Shown in pieces: positions 16,584 through 25,825 of a stretch of DNA of 64,000 nucleotides. Numbering within the stretch: position 1 is the first letter of the stretch; the number at the start of each line of letters is the position of its first letter. Source of the stretch: Geodermatophilus sabuli (lineage in GTDB: Bacteria > Actinomycetota > Actinomycetes > Mycobacteriales > Geodermatophilaceae); the NCBI RefSeq assembly GCF_900215145.1, contig NZ_OBDO01000005.1, positions 62,001 to 126,000 of the forward strand, written 5' to 3'. A model generated the notes under the pieces. The model was not told the DNA's origin and did not search any database. It saw only the letters and a list, made by a program, of their open reading frames with translations. Made by a program: the position numbers and the translations under genes.

Positions 16584-16795
16584 GGAACCGTCGGCCTGCT
16601 GCGTGCGCTGGGGCTGCCCGCGCGGTACGTCTCCGGGTACCTGCACCCCGAGCGGGAAGCCGGCGTCGGGCCGACCGTCACCGGTGAGAGCCACGCCTGG
16701 GTGGAGTGGTGGGACGGCGGCTGGTGCAGCGTCGACCAGACCAAGTCCGTCGAGGTCGCCCACCCTCACCGCCCGCAGGCGCAGGGCGGCCACCT
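16584..16795 (+). pseudogene. Remnant of a transglutaminase-like protein gene
   Basis: In the frame beginning at 16584 the translation reads GLLRALGLPARYVSGYLHPE, then GESHAWVEWWDGGW and SVDQTKS. This is the His/Asp part of the transglutaminase-like (bacterial Tgl) domain. The catalytic Cys region that should precede it is missing, because the frame begins inside the methyltransferase gene, and the usual C-terminal region is also missing. No start codon or ribosome binding site is visible. I read this as a decayed fragment. The rest of the spacer up to 16928 shows nothing recognisable. Confidence 0.6.
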
Positions 16796-16928
16796 GGCGC
16801 GGACCGAGCGAGCAGCGTGGTCCGGGCTTGCGACGTCCTCGCGGGCCACGTGTGACGACGCCCGCCGCCGGGGGGCGCGGCCGGGCCCCTGCGCCGAGCA
16901 CCGGGTCCGGCTGCCCGGGCCGCTGCGG

Positions 16929-16934
16929 GATACT
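16929..16934 (+). promoter_or_regulatory. -10 element for leaderless ABC-F transcript
   Basis: GATACT ends seven bases before the ATG at 16942, and there is no ribosome binding site; the spacing implies a leaderless mRNA. Confidence 0.45.
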
Positions 16935-16941
16935 GGCGGTG

Positions 16942-18771
16942 ATGAGCGCACCCCTCAACCTGGTCAACCTCGAGCGGGTGCAGAAGGCGCACGGCACGAC
17001 CGTGCTGCTCGACGACGTCTCGCTCGGGATCGCCGCCGGTGAGCGGATCGGCGTGGTGGGCCGCAACGGCAGCGGCAAGTCCACGCTGCTCGGCGTCCTG
17101 ACCGGCCGCGAGGAGCCCGACACCGGCCGCGTCACCCGCCGGAGCGACCTGGCCATGGGCGTGCTCGACCAGTCCGGCACCCTCCCGCCGGGTGCCACGG
17201 TCCGCGACGTCGTCCTGCCGCCCAGTCTGTTCGCCGCCGAGCACGAGTGGGCGGCCGACCCCGCGGTGCGCAGCGTGCTGACCGGCCTGGAGCTGGACCG
17301 GCTGGGCCTGGACTCGCCGGTGGCCCCGATGTCCGGCGGTGAGCGTCGCCGGGTGGCGCTGGCCGCCCAGCTGATCCGGCCGCTGGACCTGCTCGTGCTC
17401 GACGAGCCGACCAACCACCTCGACGTCGAGGGCGTCGCCTGGCTCGCCGACTACGTCAAGCGCCGGGTGGGTGCGCTGGTCGTCGTCACCCACGACCGGT
17501 GGTTCCTCGACGAGGTGTGCACCACGACGTGGGAGGTGGCCGACGGCGCGGTGCACGCCTACGAGGGCGGGTACGCGGCCTACACGCTGGCCCGCGCCGA
17601 GCGGGCGCGGATCGCCGCGGTCACCGAGGAGCGCCGGCTCAACCTGGTCCGCAAGGAGCTGGCCTGGCTGCGCCGCGGGCCGCCCGCGCGCACCAGCAAG
17701 CCGCGGTTCCGCATCGAGGCCGCCCAGGCGCTGATCGCCGACGAGCCGCCGGCGCGCGACTCCATGGCGCTGGCCGGCTTCGCCGCCCGCCGCCTGGGCA
17801 AGACGGTCTACGACGTCGAGGACGTCGACTACGCGGTGCGGACCGATGAGGGCCCGCGCACCCTGTTCGCCGACCTCACCTGGCACGTCGGCCCCGGGGA
17901 CCGGATCGGCATCGTCGGGGTCAACGGCGCGGGCAAGACGTCGCTGCTGCGGCTGCTGGTCGGCGAGACCGAACCCGACCGCGGCCGGGTGGTGCGCGGC
18001 CAGACCGTGGCGCCGGCCTACCTCTCCCAGCACGTCACCGAGCTGCCACCGGGGTCCCGGGTGCTCGAGGCCGTGCAGGAGGTCGCCCGCATCGCGCGGA
18101 TCGGCAACCAGGAGATCTCGGCGTCCTCGCTGGCCGAGCGGTTCGGCTTCCCGGCGTCCCGGCAGTGGACGCCGGTCGGCGACCTCTCCGGCGGTGAGCG
18201 CCGGCGGCTGCAGCTGCTGCGGCTGCTCATGGCCGAGCCCAACGTGCTGCTGCTCGACGAGCCGACCAACGACCTGGACATCGACACGCTCACCGCGCTC
18301 GAGGACCTGCTGGACAGCTTCCCGGGCACGGTGCTGGTGGTCAGCCACGACCGGTACTTCGTCGACCGGGTGTGCGACTCGGTGGTCGCGCTCATGGGCG
18401 ACGGCTCGCTGGCCGCCCTGCCCGGTGGCGTGGAGGAGTACCTGGTGCGGCGGGCGGCGGGGGAGGCCCAGCTGTCGACGTCCGCCGGGACGGCCGGCTC
18501 CGCCGGGACGGCGGGGTCCGCCCCGGCCGCGGGGGCCGCTCCGGCCCGCTCGTCCGGTGACGTGCGGGCCGCCCGCAAGGAGGCGGCCCGCCTGGAGCGG
18601 CGGCTGGAGAAACTCACCGCCGAGGAGGAGCGGCTGCACGGCCAGCTCGCCGCCGCGGCCACCGACCACGCCAGGGTGCTGGAGCTCGACGAGCGACTGC
18701 GGGCGGTCCTCGCGGAGAAGGACCAGGTGGAGAGCGACTGGCTGGAGGCCGCGGAACTCGCCGAGGGCTGA
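16942..18771 (+). CDS. ABC-F family ATPase (Uup/EttA type)
   Basis: 609 residues with two ABC domains and no membrane spans. Walker A motifs are GRNGSGKST and GVNGAGKTS, signatures MSGGERRR and LSGGERRR, and Walker B LVLDEPTNHLD and LLLDEPTNDLD. The linker between them is basic and Arg-rich. A Gly/Ala/Ser-rich hinge precedes a C-terminal coiled-coil domain (AARLERRLEKLTAEEERL), as in Uup. ABC-F proteins act on ribosomes in translation or antibiotic protection, or on DNA as Uup does; the C-terminal coiled coil favours Uup, by inference. Confidence 0.92.
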   Translation: MSAPLNLVNLERVQKAHGTTVLLDDVSLGIAAGERIGVVGRNGSGKSTLLGVLTGREEPDTGRVTRRSDLAMGVLDQSGTLPPGATVRDVVLPPSLFAAEHEWAADPAVRSVLTGLELDRLGLDSPVAPMSGGERRRVALAAQLIRPLDLLVLDEPTNHLDVEGVAWLADYVKRRVGALVVVTHDRWFLDEVCTTTWEVADGAVHAYEGGYAAYTLARAERARIAAVTEERRLNLVRKELAWLRRGPPARTSKPRFRIEAAQALIADEPPARDSMALAGFAARRLGKTVYDVEDVDYAVRTDEGPRTLFADLTWHVGPGDRIGIVGVNGAGKTSLLRLLVGETEPDRGRVVRGQTVAPAYLSQHVTELPPGSRVLEAVQEVARIARIGNQEISASSLAERFGFPASRQWTPVGDLSGGERRRLQLLRLLMAEPNVLLLDEPTNDLDIDTLTALEDLLDSFPGTVLVVSHDRYFVDRVCDSVVALMGDGSLAALPGGVEEYLVRRAAGEAQLSTSAGTAGSAGTAGSAPAAGAAPARSSGDVRAARKEAARLERRLEKLTAEEERLHGQLAAAATDHARVLELDERLRAVLAEKDQVESDWLEAAELAEG

Positions 18772-18794
18772 ACGGGTACCGGGGGTCCCATCCG

Positions 18795-18838
18795 GGGGCT
18801 CGTGCTCTGCCCACGGTGCTGGGCAGAGCACGAGCCCC
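18795..18838. terminator. Strong bidirectional terminator hairpin
   Basis: A perfect 19-bp stem (18795-18813 with 18820-18838) with a six-base loop lies between the convergent ABC-F and membrane protein genes. Confidence 0.85.
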
Positions 18839-18856
18839 GGAGCGAGGGTGTGCGGG

Positions 18857-19486
18857 TCAGGCGGCGGGGCGCTCGGCGCGGCGGCGGGCGATCATCCGCA
18901 GGCCGACGACGACCGTCGGGACGGCCCCGACGAGGGCGAACCCGGCGTGGGGCAGCGGCGAGAAGGCCACCGCCATCGAGGCGGCGATGCCGGCGACAGC
19001 CGGGGCCAGCAGCCACCACCCGGTCACGCCGGCGCGGGCCAGGCCGACGTACACGACCAGCGGCCCGACGATGCCGAACAGCGTCAGGATGCCGACCACG
19101 CCGACCGCCGCGTTGCCGCCCACGCTGTCGTAGAGGGCCAGGGCCAGGGCCGCGGCCGGGTCCAGCGTCCGACCGATCGCGGCGGTCCAGTAGTCATAGA
19201 GCACGAACCCGGTCACCGTGACCAGGCCGACGGCGGACATCAGGGCCCCGACGATCGTCGCGACGCGTCCGCGGCGGCCCCGCACCAGCGCCGGGGCGGC
19301 CAGCCAGGCCAGGGCCATGTTCCCGTAGTGCAGCAGCATCGCCGACAGCGTCGTCCGGCCCTCGTCGCGGGCCAGGGCCTCGATGTAGTCGGCAGCGGCC
19401 ATGGAGTCCTGCGGCGGCGAGGTCGCCATGCCGGCCACGTAGAGCAGCGATCCGGCGATGAGGGCGCCACCGGCGATCGGCAGCAT
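18857..19486 (-). CDS. Multi-span membrane protein of unknown function
   Basis: 209 residues and about six hydrophobic segments, the first being GGALIAGSLLYVAGMA. A short acidic loop DYIEALARDEGR follows the first span, and an aromatic stretch (VLYDYWTAAIG) sits mid-protein. The C-terminus is basic (RMIARRRAERPAA). I do not recognise the family. No ribosome binding site is clear at the ATG. The DNA directly upstream is the broken end of a response-regulator gene, so its native promoter region may have been replaced. Confidence 0.65.
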   Translation of the reverse strand: MLPIAGGALIAGSLLYVAGMATSPPQDSMAAADYIEALARDEGRTTLSAMLLHYGNMALAWLAAPALVRGRRGRVATIVGALMSAVGLVTVTGFVLYDYWTAAIGRTLDPAAALALALYDSVGGNAAVGVVGILTLFGIVGPLVVYVGLARAGVTGWWLLAPAVAGIAASMAVAFSPLPHAGFALVGAVPTVVVGLRMIARRRAERPAA

Positions 19487-19524
19487 CAGCGAACCGGCCG
19501 AGCGAGCGGTCGTCGCGGCGGTCG

Positions 19525-20052
19525 TCGGGGTGGGTCGTCGTCCTGCTCGACGTCCGCATGCCGGGCGTGGACGGCCTCGAGGCCGCCCGCCGGCTGGCCG
19601 CCACCGACCTGCCGACCCGCATCATCGTGCTGACCACGTTCGACGAGGACGAGGACGAGTACGTGGCCGCGGCGCTGCGGGCCGGGGTCAGTGGGTTCCT
19701 GCTCAAGGTGGCCCCGCCGGAGGACCTCGTCGCCGCGGTGCACACCGTCGCCGCCGGGCAGGGGCTGCTCGACCCGGCGGTCACCCTGCGGGTGATCGAG
19801 CACTTCGCCGCGGCGCCCGCGCCCGACCCCGAGCGGACCGGCGCGCTGGCCCAGCTCACCGAGCGGGAGACCGACGTCCTCGCGCTCGTCGCCACCGGTC
19901 TCACCAACGCCGAGATCGCCGCCCGGCTGTACCTGGGCGAGGCGACGGTCAAGACGCACGTGAGCCGGTTGCTGCTCGAGCTGGGCCTGCGCGACCGGGT
20001 CCAGGCGGTCGCCTTCGCCTACGAGAGCGGCCTGGTCACGCCCGGCAGGTGA
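19525..20052 (+). pseudogene. 5'-truncated NarL/LuxR-type response regulator gene
   Basis: The frame enters in the middle of a receiver domain: VVVLLDVRMPGVDGLEAARRL carries the phospho-accepting Asp, followed by the intact second half of the receiver and a LuxR-type helix-turn-helix (LTERETDVLALVATGLTNAEI). Roughly the first 45 residues, including the acidic pair and first strand, are absent, and no partner kinase is present. Translation could start only at the internal ATG 19558, giving an incomplete receiver. The break lies between 19487 and 19530, next to the start of the divergent membrane protein gene. I read it as a deletion remnant. Confidence 0.7.
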
Positions 20053-20056
20053 TCGA

Positions 20057-20104
20057 AGGACCCGCTGCCCCGCCGCTCGCCGGCTCGCGGCGGGCCCCTG
20101 CAGC
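20057..20104 (+). repeat. Dispersed AAGGACC-type spacer repeat, copy 2
   Basis: The stretch AAGGACCC, then CCCCGCCGCTCGC, GGCTCGCGGCGGG and CCCCTGCA closely matches the copy at 50551-50610. Confidence 0.55.
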
Positions 20105-20131
20105 GCGGCCGAGCCGGGATGCCCTCCCGGG

Positions 20132-20137
20132 TAGACT
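20132..20137 (+). promoter_or_regulatory. Possible -10 element of the mnh operon
   Basis: TAGACT lies about 73 bases before the mnhA start and is the best -10-like hexamer in the spacer. No convincing -35 is seen. Confidence 0.25.
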
Positions 20138-20209
20138 CCCCAGTACCGCCGGCCGTCGACGACCGACGTCAGTGGTCCCCGAGCCGCCCCTCCGACTCCC
20201 GGGAGACCC

Positions 20210-23086
20210 GTGCTAGTTCTGCTGCTCCTCCACCTGCTCGCCGGCGTGCTCGCGCCCGTGTTCGTGCGGTGGTGGGGGCGGCAGGCGTTCCTGGTCCTCG
20301 CCCTGGTGCCGGCCGCCGGCTTCGTCTGGACCCTCGCCCAGCTGGGCGCCGTCCTCGGCGGGGAGGACGTCTCCGAGACGGTGCCGTGGATCCCGGCCCT
20401 CGACCTCGACGTCGCCCTGCGGCTGGACGCGCTCGCGCTGGTCTTCGCCGCGCTGGTCACCGGGGTCGGCGCCCTGGTGTTCGTCTACTGCGCCCGCTAC
20501 TTCGCCCCCGACGACGAGGGTCTCGGCCGGTTCGCCGGGTCGCTCACCGCCTTCGCCGGCTCCATGCTCGGCCTCGTCCTCGCCGACGACCTGCTGCTCC
20601 TGTACGTCTTCTGGGAGCTCACCACCGTCTTCTCCTTCCTGCTCATCGGCGGCTCCGGACGGCGGCTGGCCGCGCGCCGGGCCGCGTCGCAGGCCCTCAT
20701 CCTCACCACCGCCGGCGGGCTCGCCATGCTCGTCGGGCTGATCCTGATCGGGCAGGCCAGCGGCTCCTACCTCCTGTCGGAGGTCGTCGCCGACCCCGGC
20801 ACCGGCTCGGGCATGGTCGCCGGGACGGCGCTGGTGCTGGCCGGGGCGGTGACCAAGTCGGCGATGGTCCCGTTCCACTTCTGGCTGCCCGCCGCGATGG
20901 AGGCGCCGACGCCGGTCAGCGCCTACCTGCACGCCGCGGCGATGGTGAAGGCCGGCATCTACCTCGTCGCCCGGCTGGCCCCCGGCTTCGCCGACGTCCC
21001 CGGGTGGCGGCCGGTCGTGCTCGGCCTCGGGCTGGCCACGATGCTGGTCGGCGGCTACCGCTCGCTGCGGCAGAACGACCTCAAGCTGCTGCTGGCCTTC
21101 GGCACCGTCAGCCAGCTGGGCTTCCTCCTGGTGCTCGTGGGCGCCGGCAGCCAGGAGCTGGCCGCCGCCGGGCTGGCGATGACCATCGCGCACGCCCTGT
21201 TCAAGTCCACGCTCTTCCTCACCGTCGGCGTCATCGACCACGCCACCGGCACCCGCGACCTGCGGAGGATCTCCGGGCTGGGCCGGCGGCTCCCGGTGCT
21301 CGCCGGCATCGGGTTGCTCGCCGGCGCCTCGATGGCCGGGGTCCCCCCGCTGTTCGGGTTCGTCGGCAAGGAGGCGGCCTTCACCGCGCTGTGGGAGGGC
21401 GGGCTGGCCTCCCGCGCGGCGGCGGCGTTCGAGCTCACCGGGTTGGTCGTGGGCTCGGTGCTCACCGCCGCCTACACCTTCCGCTTCCTCTGGGGCGCCT
21501 TCGCCGGCAAGCGCGGCGTCCCCGACACCGTGCCGGAGCACCCGCCGGGACCGCTGTTCCTCGCCGCGCCTGCGGTGCTGGCCCTCGCCGGGCTGGTCGC
21601 CGGGCCGGCCAGCCCGCTGCTCGAACCGGTGGTCGGGGCCTATGCCGAGACACTGCCCCTGCTCGCCCCCGAGTACGAGGAGCTGGCGCTGTGGCACGGC
21701 CTGCAGCCGGCGCTCGCACTGACCGCGGTCAGCCTGCTGGGCGGCGCCGCGCTGTTCGCCGTCCGTGTCCCGCTGAACCGGCTGCAGCGCCGGATCGCGG
21801 TCGGGGCCTCGGCCGACGAGGGCTACTGGAACGTCGTCCAGGGCATCGACCGGCTCTCCGTGCTCGTCACCGGCACCACGCAGCGCGGCTCGCTGCCCGC
21901 CTACCTGGGCACGATCCTCGTCGTCGTCCTGGCGCTGCCGGGCACGCTCCTGCTGACCCGGGCGCCGTGGCCGGTGGAGTGGCGGGCCTGGGACACCCCG
22001 GTGCAGGCGATGGTCGGCGTCGTCGTGATCACCGCGGCGCTGCTGGCGCTGCGCATCCGGCAGCGGCTCTCGGCGGTCCTCGTCGTCGGCGTCACCGGGT
22101 ACGGGTGCGCGGTCCTGTTCGTGCTGCACGGGGCGCCGGACCTCGCGCTCACCCAGTTCCTCGTCGAGACGCTCACGCTCGTCGTCTTCGTCCTCGTGCT
22201 GCGCAAGCTGCCCAAGGACATCACCGAGCGGCACCGGCCCCGCGAGCGCGCGGTCCGCGGGGTCATCGCGGTCGCCGTCGGGGCGTTCATGGCCGCCGTG
22301 GGGGCGGTCGCGCTGTCCGCGCGCACCGCGACGCCGGTCTCGGTGGCCTACCCCGAGGCGGCGTACGACTTCGGCGGGGGCAAGAACATCGTCAACGTGA
22401 CCCTGGTCGACATCCGCGCCTGGGACACCCTCGGCGAGATCTCCCTGCTCGTCGTCGCCGCGACCGGCGTGGCCAGCCTGGTGTTCCTCCGCGGGCGCAC
22501 CGGCGGGGTCGAGCGCATCACCAGCTCCGCGCTGGCGGCCCGGCGCCGGCGCAGCGGCCGGGCACCGCGGGACCGCTGGCTGGCCGCCACCGCGATCCTC
22601 GACCCGGCCCGGCGCTCCGTGGTGCTCGAGGTGATCACCCGGATCCTGTTCCACACGATCATGGTGTTCTCGCTCTACCTGCTCTTCTCCGGGCACAACG
22701 AGCCCGGCGGCGGCTTCGCCGGCGGCCTGGTCGCGGGGCTCGCCCTCGTGCTGCGCTACCTCGCCGGTGGCCGCTACGAGCTGGGTGAGGCCGCCCCGGT
22801 CGCCCCCGGCCTGCTGCTCGGCGCCGGCCTGCTGTTCGCCGGTGGCACCGGGGTGGGCGGTCTGCTGCTGGGCGCCGAGGTGCTGCAGACGGCGATCCTC
22901 GAGGTCGACCTGCCCGTGCTCGGCCACGTCAAGCTCGTGACCTCGCTGTTCTTCGACATCGGCGTCTACCTCATCGTCGTGGGCCTCGCCCTCGACGTGC
23001 TGCGCAGTCTGGGCGCCGAGCTGGACCGGCAGGAGGACGAGGAGGACCCGATCGAACTGACCCCCGGAGAAGTGGTGGTCCGATGA
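20210..23086 (+). CDS. mnhA: Mrp/Mnh antiporter subunit A with fused subunit B
   Basis: 958 residues and about twenty membrane spans. The first 600 residues are NuoL-like, with LLYVFWELTT and KSAMVPFHFWLPAAMEAPTPV, matching the proton-channel residues of complex I antiporter subunits. The C-terminal 150 residues (FHTIMVFSLYLLFSGHNEPG, GGFAGGLVAGLAL) are the MnhB domain, so A and B are fused. A GGGAGA site precedes the GTG at 20210. The complex exchanges cytoplasmic Na+ or other cations for protons. The stop overlaps mnhC (ATGA). Confidence 0.95.
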   Translation: MLVLLLLHLLAGVLAPVFVRWWGRQAFLVLALVPAAGFVWTLAQLGAVLGGEDVSETVPWIPALDLDVALRLDALALVFAALVTGVGALVFVYCARYFAPDDEGLGRFAGSLTAFAGSMLGLVLADDLLLLYVFWELTTVFSFLLIGGSGRRLAARRAASQALILTTAGGLAMLVGLILIGQASGSYLLSEVVADPGTGSGMVAGTALVLAGAVTKSAMVPFHFWLPAAMEAPTPVSAYLHAAAMVKAGIYLVARLAPGFADVPGWRPVVLGLGLATMLVGGYRSLRQNDLKLLLAFGTVSQLGFLLVLVGAGSQELAAAGLAMTIAHALFKSTLFLTVGVIDHATGTRDLRRISGLGRRLPVLAGIGLLAGASMAGVPPLFGFVGKEAAFTALWEGGLASRAAAAFELTGLVVGSVLTAAYTFRFLWGAFAGKRGVPDTVPEHPPGPLFLAAPAVLALAGLVAGPASPLLEPVVGAYAETLPLLAPEYEELALWHGLQPALALTAVSLLGGAALFAVRVPLNRLQRRIAVGASADEGYWNVVQGIDRLSVLVTGTTQRGSLPAYLGTILVVVLALPGTLLLTRAPWPVEWRAWDTPVQAMVGVVVITAALLALRIRQRLSAVLVVGVTGYGCAVLFVLHGAPDLALTQFLVETLTLVVFVLVLRKLPKDITERHRPRERAVRGVIAVAVGAFMAAVGAVALSARTATPVSVAYPEAAYDFGGGKNIVNVTLVDIRAWDTLGEISLLVVAATGVASLVFLRGRTGGVERITSSALAARRRRSGRAPRDRWLAATAILDPARRSVVLEVITRILFHTIMVFSLYLLFSGHNEPGGGFAGGLVAGLALVLRYLAGGRYELGEAAPVAPGLLLGAGLLFAGGTGVGGLLLGAEVLQTAILEVDLPVLGHVKLVTSLFFDIGVYLIVVGLALDVLRSLGAELDRQEDEEDPIELTPGEVVVR

Positions 23087-23580
23087 CCCCGACCGTCGTG
23101 CTGCCGGTGATCATCGGCGGCCTGTACGCGGCGGGGGTGTACCTGCTCCTCGACCGCAGCCTGACCCGCGTGCTGCTGGGCTTCCTGCTGATGGGCAACG
23201 CCACCAACCTGCTGGTGCTGTCGGCCGGCGGTCCCGCGGGACTCGCGCCGATCCTCGGCTACTCCGAGCCGGAGGAGATGTCCGACCCGCTGCCCCAGGC
23301 ACTGATCCTCACCGCGATCGTCATCACCTTCGGCGTCTCGGCGTTCGTGCTCGCGATGATCCACCGCTCCTGGCGGCTGGTGCACCAGGAGGTCGTCGGC
23401 ACCGACGAGGAGGACCGCCGCGTCGCCGCCCGCTCGGCCACCGACGCCGACGAGCTCGACCCCGACGAGCTGGACCCCGCGGACCGTGCGGCCGGCCACG
23501 CCGACAGCCTGCACACGCCCGAGGCCGACGACCTGGGCGCGGACGACGTCGACCTGCCCGCGGTGACGGGCGCCCGGTGA
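23083..23580 (+). CDS. mnhC: Mrp/Mnh antiporter subunit C
   Basis: 165 residues, a NuoK-like subunit with three membrane spans and the family motif DPLPQALILTAIVI. The last 50 residues form a cytoplasmic tail very rich in Asp, Glu and Ala, longer than in the usual ~110-residue MnhC. It starts on the ATGA overlap with mnhA and ends in a GTGA overlap with mnhD. Confidence 0.94.
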   Translation: MTPTVVLPVIIGGLYAAGVYLLLDRSLTRVLLGFLLMGNATNLLVLSAGGPAGLAPILGYSEPEEMSDPLPQALILTAIVITFGVSAFVLAMIHRSWRLVHQEVVGTDEEDRRVAARSATDADELDPDELDPADRAAGHADSLHTPEADDLGADDVDLPAVTGAR

Positions 23581-25283
23581 CCAGCGTCCTCGCGCCGCTG
23601 CCGGTCCTGCTGCCGCTCCTCGGCGCGGCCGCGGCGCTGCTGACCTCGGGTCACCCGCGGTCCCAGCGCATCCTCAGCATCGCCGTCCTCACCGCGGTGC
23701 TCGCGGTCTCGGTGACCCTGCTGCTCATCGCCGACGCCGACGGCGCCACCTCGGTCGCCGTCGGCGGCTGGCCCGTCCCGCTCGGCATCGTGCTGGTCGT
23801 CGACCGGCTGTCGGCGCTGATGCTGGTGGTCGCCTCCACCGTGGCCCTCGGCGTCCTCGTCTTCGCCGTCGGCCAGGGCGCCGCCGACGGGCAGGAGGAC
23901 ACCCCGCTGTCGATCTTCCACCCGACGTTCCTCGTCCTGGTGGCCGGCGTGAGCAACGCCTTCCTCGCCGGCGACCTGTTCAACCTCTACGTCGGGTTCG
24001 AGATCCTGCTCATGGCCTCCTACGTGCTGCTGACCCTCGGCGGCACGGCCCCGCGCATCCGGGGCGGCATCACCTACGTCATCGTCAGCCTGACCAGCTC
24101 ACTGGTCTTCCTCGCCGCGATCGGCCTCGTCTACGCCGCGACCGGCACGGTCAACATGGCCGACCTCGCGGTGCGCCTGGGCGAGCTGCCCGAGGGCACC
24201 CAGGTGCTGCTGCAGTCGATGCTGCTCATCGCCTTCGGCATCAAGGCCGCGGTGTTCCCGCTCTCGGCCTGGCTGCCCGACAGCTACCCGACGGCGCCGG
24301 CGCCGGTCACCGCGGTGTTCGCCGGTCTGCTCACGAAGGTCGGCGTCTACGCGATCATCCGCACCCAGACCCTGCTGTTCCCCGACGGGGCCCTCGACGA
24401 CCTGCTGATGTGGGCGGCGCTGGCGACGATGCTGGTCGGCATCCTCGGCGCGGTGGCGCAGACCGACCTGCGGCGGCTGCTGTCGTTCACCCTGGTCAGC
24501 CACATCGGGTACATGGTGTTCGGCATCGCCCTGGGGACGACGGCCGGGCTGGCCGGTGCCGTCTTCTACGTCGCCCACCACATCGCCATCCAGACCACGC
24601 TGTTCCTCGTGGCCGGGCTGGTCGAACGCCAGGGCGGGACCACCTCGGTGGACAAGCTCGGCGGGCTGGCCCGGCGCTCGCCGCTGCTGGCGGTGCTGTT
24701 CTTCGTGCCGGCGATGAACCTGGCCGGCATCCCGCCGCTGTCGGGCTTCATCGGCAAGCTCGGACTGCTGCACGCCGGCGTCGCCGAGGGCAGCTCGATG
24801 GCCATGGCGCTGGTCGTCGGCGGGGTGGTCACCAGCCTGCTCACCCTGCTGGCCATCGCCCGCGTCTGGACCCGCGCCTTCTGGCGGCCCCCGACGCAGG
24901 CGCCGGCCGACGACACCGCCGCCGCGGCCGCCGCCGACGCCGGGTCCGGCGGCGGCAGCACCCCGGACGGCGGCCCGTCCGGGAACGGTGGCCCGTCCCC
25001 GGACGGCGACGGGACGGGCAGTCCCTTCCAGGCGGCGTGGCGCCGGCACACGCGGGTGGCGACCGCCGCCGAGCCGGACCTGCCACCGGCCGCCGCCAGC
25101 ACCCGCGCCCTGCGCCCGCTACCCGCGACGATGGTGGCGGCCACCGCGGGGCTCGCCGCGGTGACCGTCGCGCTCACCGGCCTGGCCGGCCCCCTCTACG
25201 GCATCGCCGACCGCGCCGCCGAGGACCTCCTGGACCGCACCCCGTACATCTCCACGGTCCTCGGCCCGGAGGAGACCCCGTGA
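23577..25283 (+). CDS. mnhD: Mrp/Mnh antiporter subunit D
   Basis: 568 residues, NuoM/N-like, about fourteen spans. Conserved landmarks are NLYVGFEILLMASYVL and KAAVFPLSAWLPDSYPTAP. Between the last two spans is an unusual Ala/Asp/Gly/Ser/Pro-rich insert of about 70 residues (after WRPPTQAPADD), probably a flexible loop. It starts by GTGA overlap with mnhC and overlaps mnhE in the same way. Confidence 0.95.
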   Translation: MTSVLAPLPVLLPLLGAAAALLTSGHPRSQRILSIAVLTAVLAVSVTLLLIADADGATSVAVGGWPVPLGIVLVVDRLSALMLVVASTVALGVLVFAVGQGAADGQEDTPLSIFHPTFLVLVAGVSNAFLAGDLFNLYVGFEILLMASYVLLTLGGTAPRIRGGITYVIVSLTSSLVFLAAIGLVYAATGTVNMADLAVRLGELPEGTQVLLQSMLLIAFGIKAAVFPLSAWLPDSYPTAPAPVTAVFAGLLTKVGVYAIIRTQTLLFPDGALDDLLMWAALATMLVGILGAVAQTDLRRLLSFTLVSHIGYMVFGIALGTTAGLAGAVFYVAHHIAIQTTLFLVAGLVERQGGTTSVDKLGGLARRSPLLAVLFFVPAMNLAGIPPLSGFIGKLGLLHAGVAEGSSMAMALVVGGVVTSLLTLLAIARVWTRAFWRPPTQAPADDTAAAAAADAGSGGGSTPDGGPSGNGGPSPDGDGTGSPFQAAWRRHTRVATAAEPDLPPAAASTRALRPLPATMVAATAGLAAVTVALTGLAGPLYGIADRAAEDLLDRTPYISTVLGPEETP

Positions 25284-25825
25284 GCGTGGAGCCGGCCGCC
25301 ACCCGGCTGCGGCACCAGGTCCCGCTGGTCATCTGGCTGGTCCTGGTCTGGATCCTGCTGTGGGGCACCTGGTCCTGGGCCAACGTCATCAGCGGGCTGC
25401 TCGTGGCGCTGGCCGTGCTGGTGTTCCTGCCGCTGCCCCACGTCGTCGGCGGGGTGCGGGTGCGTCCGGTGCCGCTGCTGGTCTTCTTCGGCCACTTCGC
25501 CGCCGACCTGCTCGTCTCCGCCGCGCAGGTGGCCTGGATCGCGGTGCGGCCGGGCGGCGTCCGGCAGGCGGCGATCGTGCGGGTGCAGCTGCGCACCGAC
25601 TCCGACCTGATCCTGACGATGGTGGCCGAGGCGACCTCGCTGGTCCCCGGCTCGCTGGTGCTCGACCTGGACCGGGAGGAGCGGCTGATCACCGTGCACC
25701 TGCTGCACGTGGACGACGAGGCGGCCGTGGCCCGTGAGAAGGAGGACGTCCTGCGCACCGAGACCCGGCTGGTGCGGGCGATCGGCTCGGCCGCCGACCT
25801 GGCGGCGCTGGAGGCGGCCGCATGA
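25280..25825 (+). CDS. mnhE: Mrp/Mnh antiporter subunit E
   Basis: 181 residues. Two close N-terminal spans (IWLVLVWILLWGTW, VISGLLVALAVLVFL) are followed by the soluble MnhE part with RPGGVRQAAIVRV and TSLVPGSLVLDLD, typical of the family. GTG at 25280 overlaps the mnhD stop. It ends in an ATGA overlap with mnhF. Confidence 0.93.
   Translation: MSVEPAATRLRHQVPLVIWLVLVWILLWGTWSWANVISGLLVALAVLVFLPLPHVVGGVRVRPVPLLVFFGHFAADLLVSAAQVAWIAVRPGGVRQAAIVRVQLRTDSDLILTMVAEATSLVPGSLVLDLDREERLITVHLLHVDDEAAVAREKEDVLRTETRLVRAIGSAADLAALEAAA

Noticed and set aside
16000..18771. A single 923-residue reading frame joining the methyltransferase region to ABC-F
   Set aside because: Only the part from 16942 has protein motifs; the upstream part is out of frame with the methyltransferase and with the transglutaminase remnant.
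20213..22927. A 904-codon minus-strand frame over mnhA
   Set aside because: The translation is dominated by Gly, Asp, Gln and Arg with no domain, opposite a well conserved antiporter subunit.
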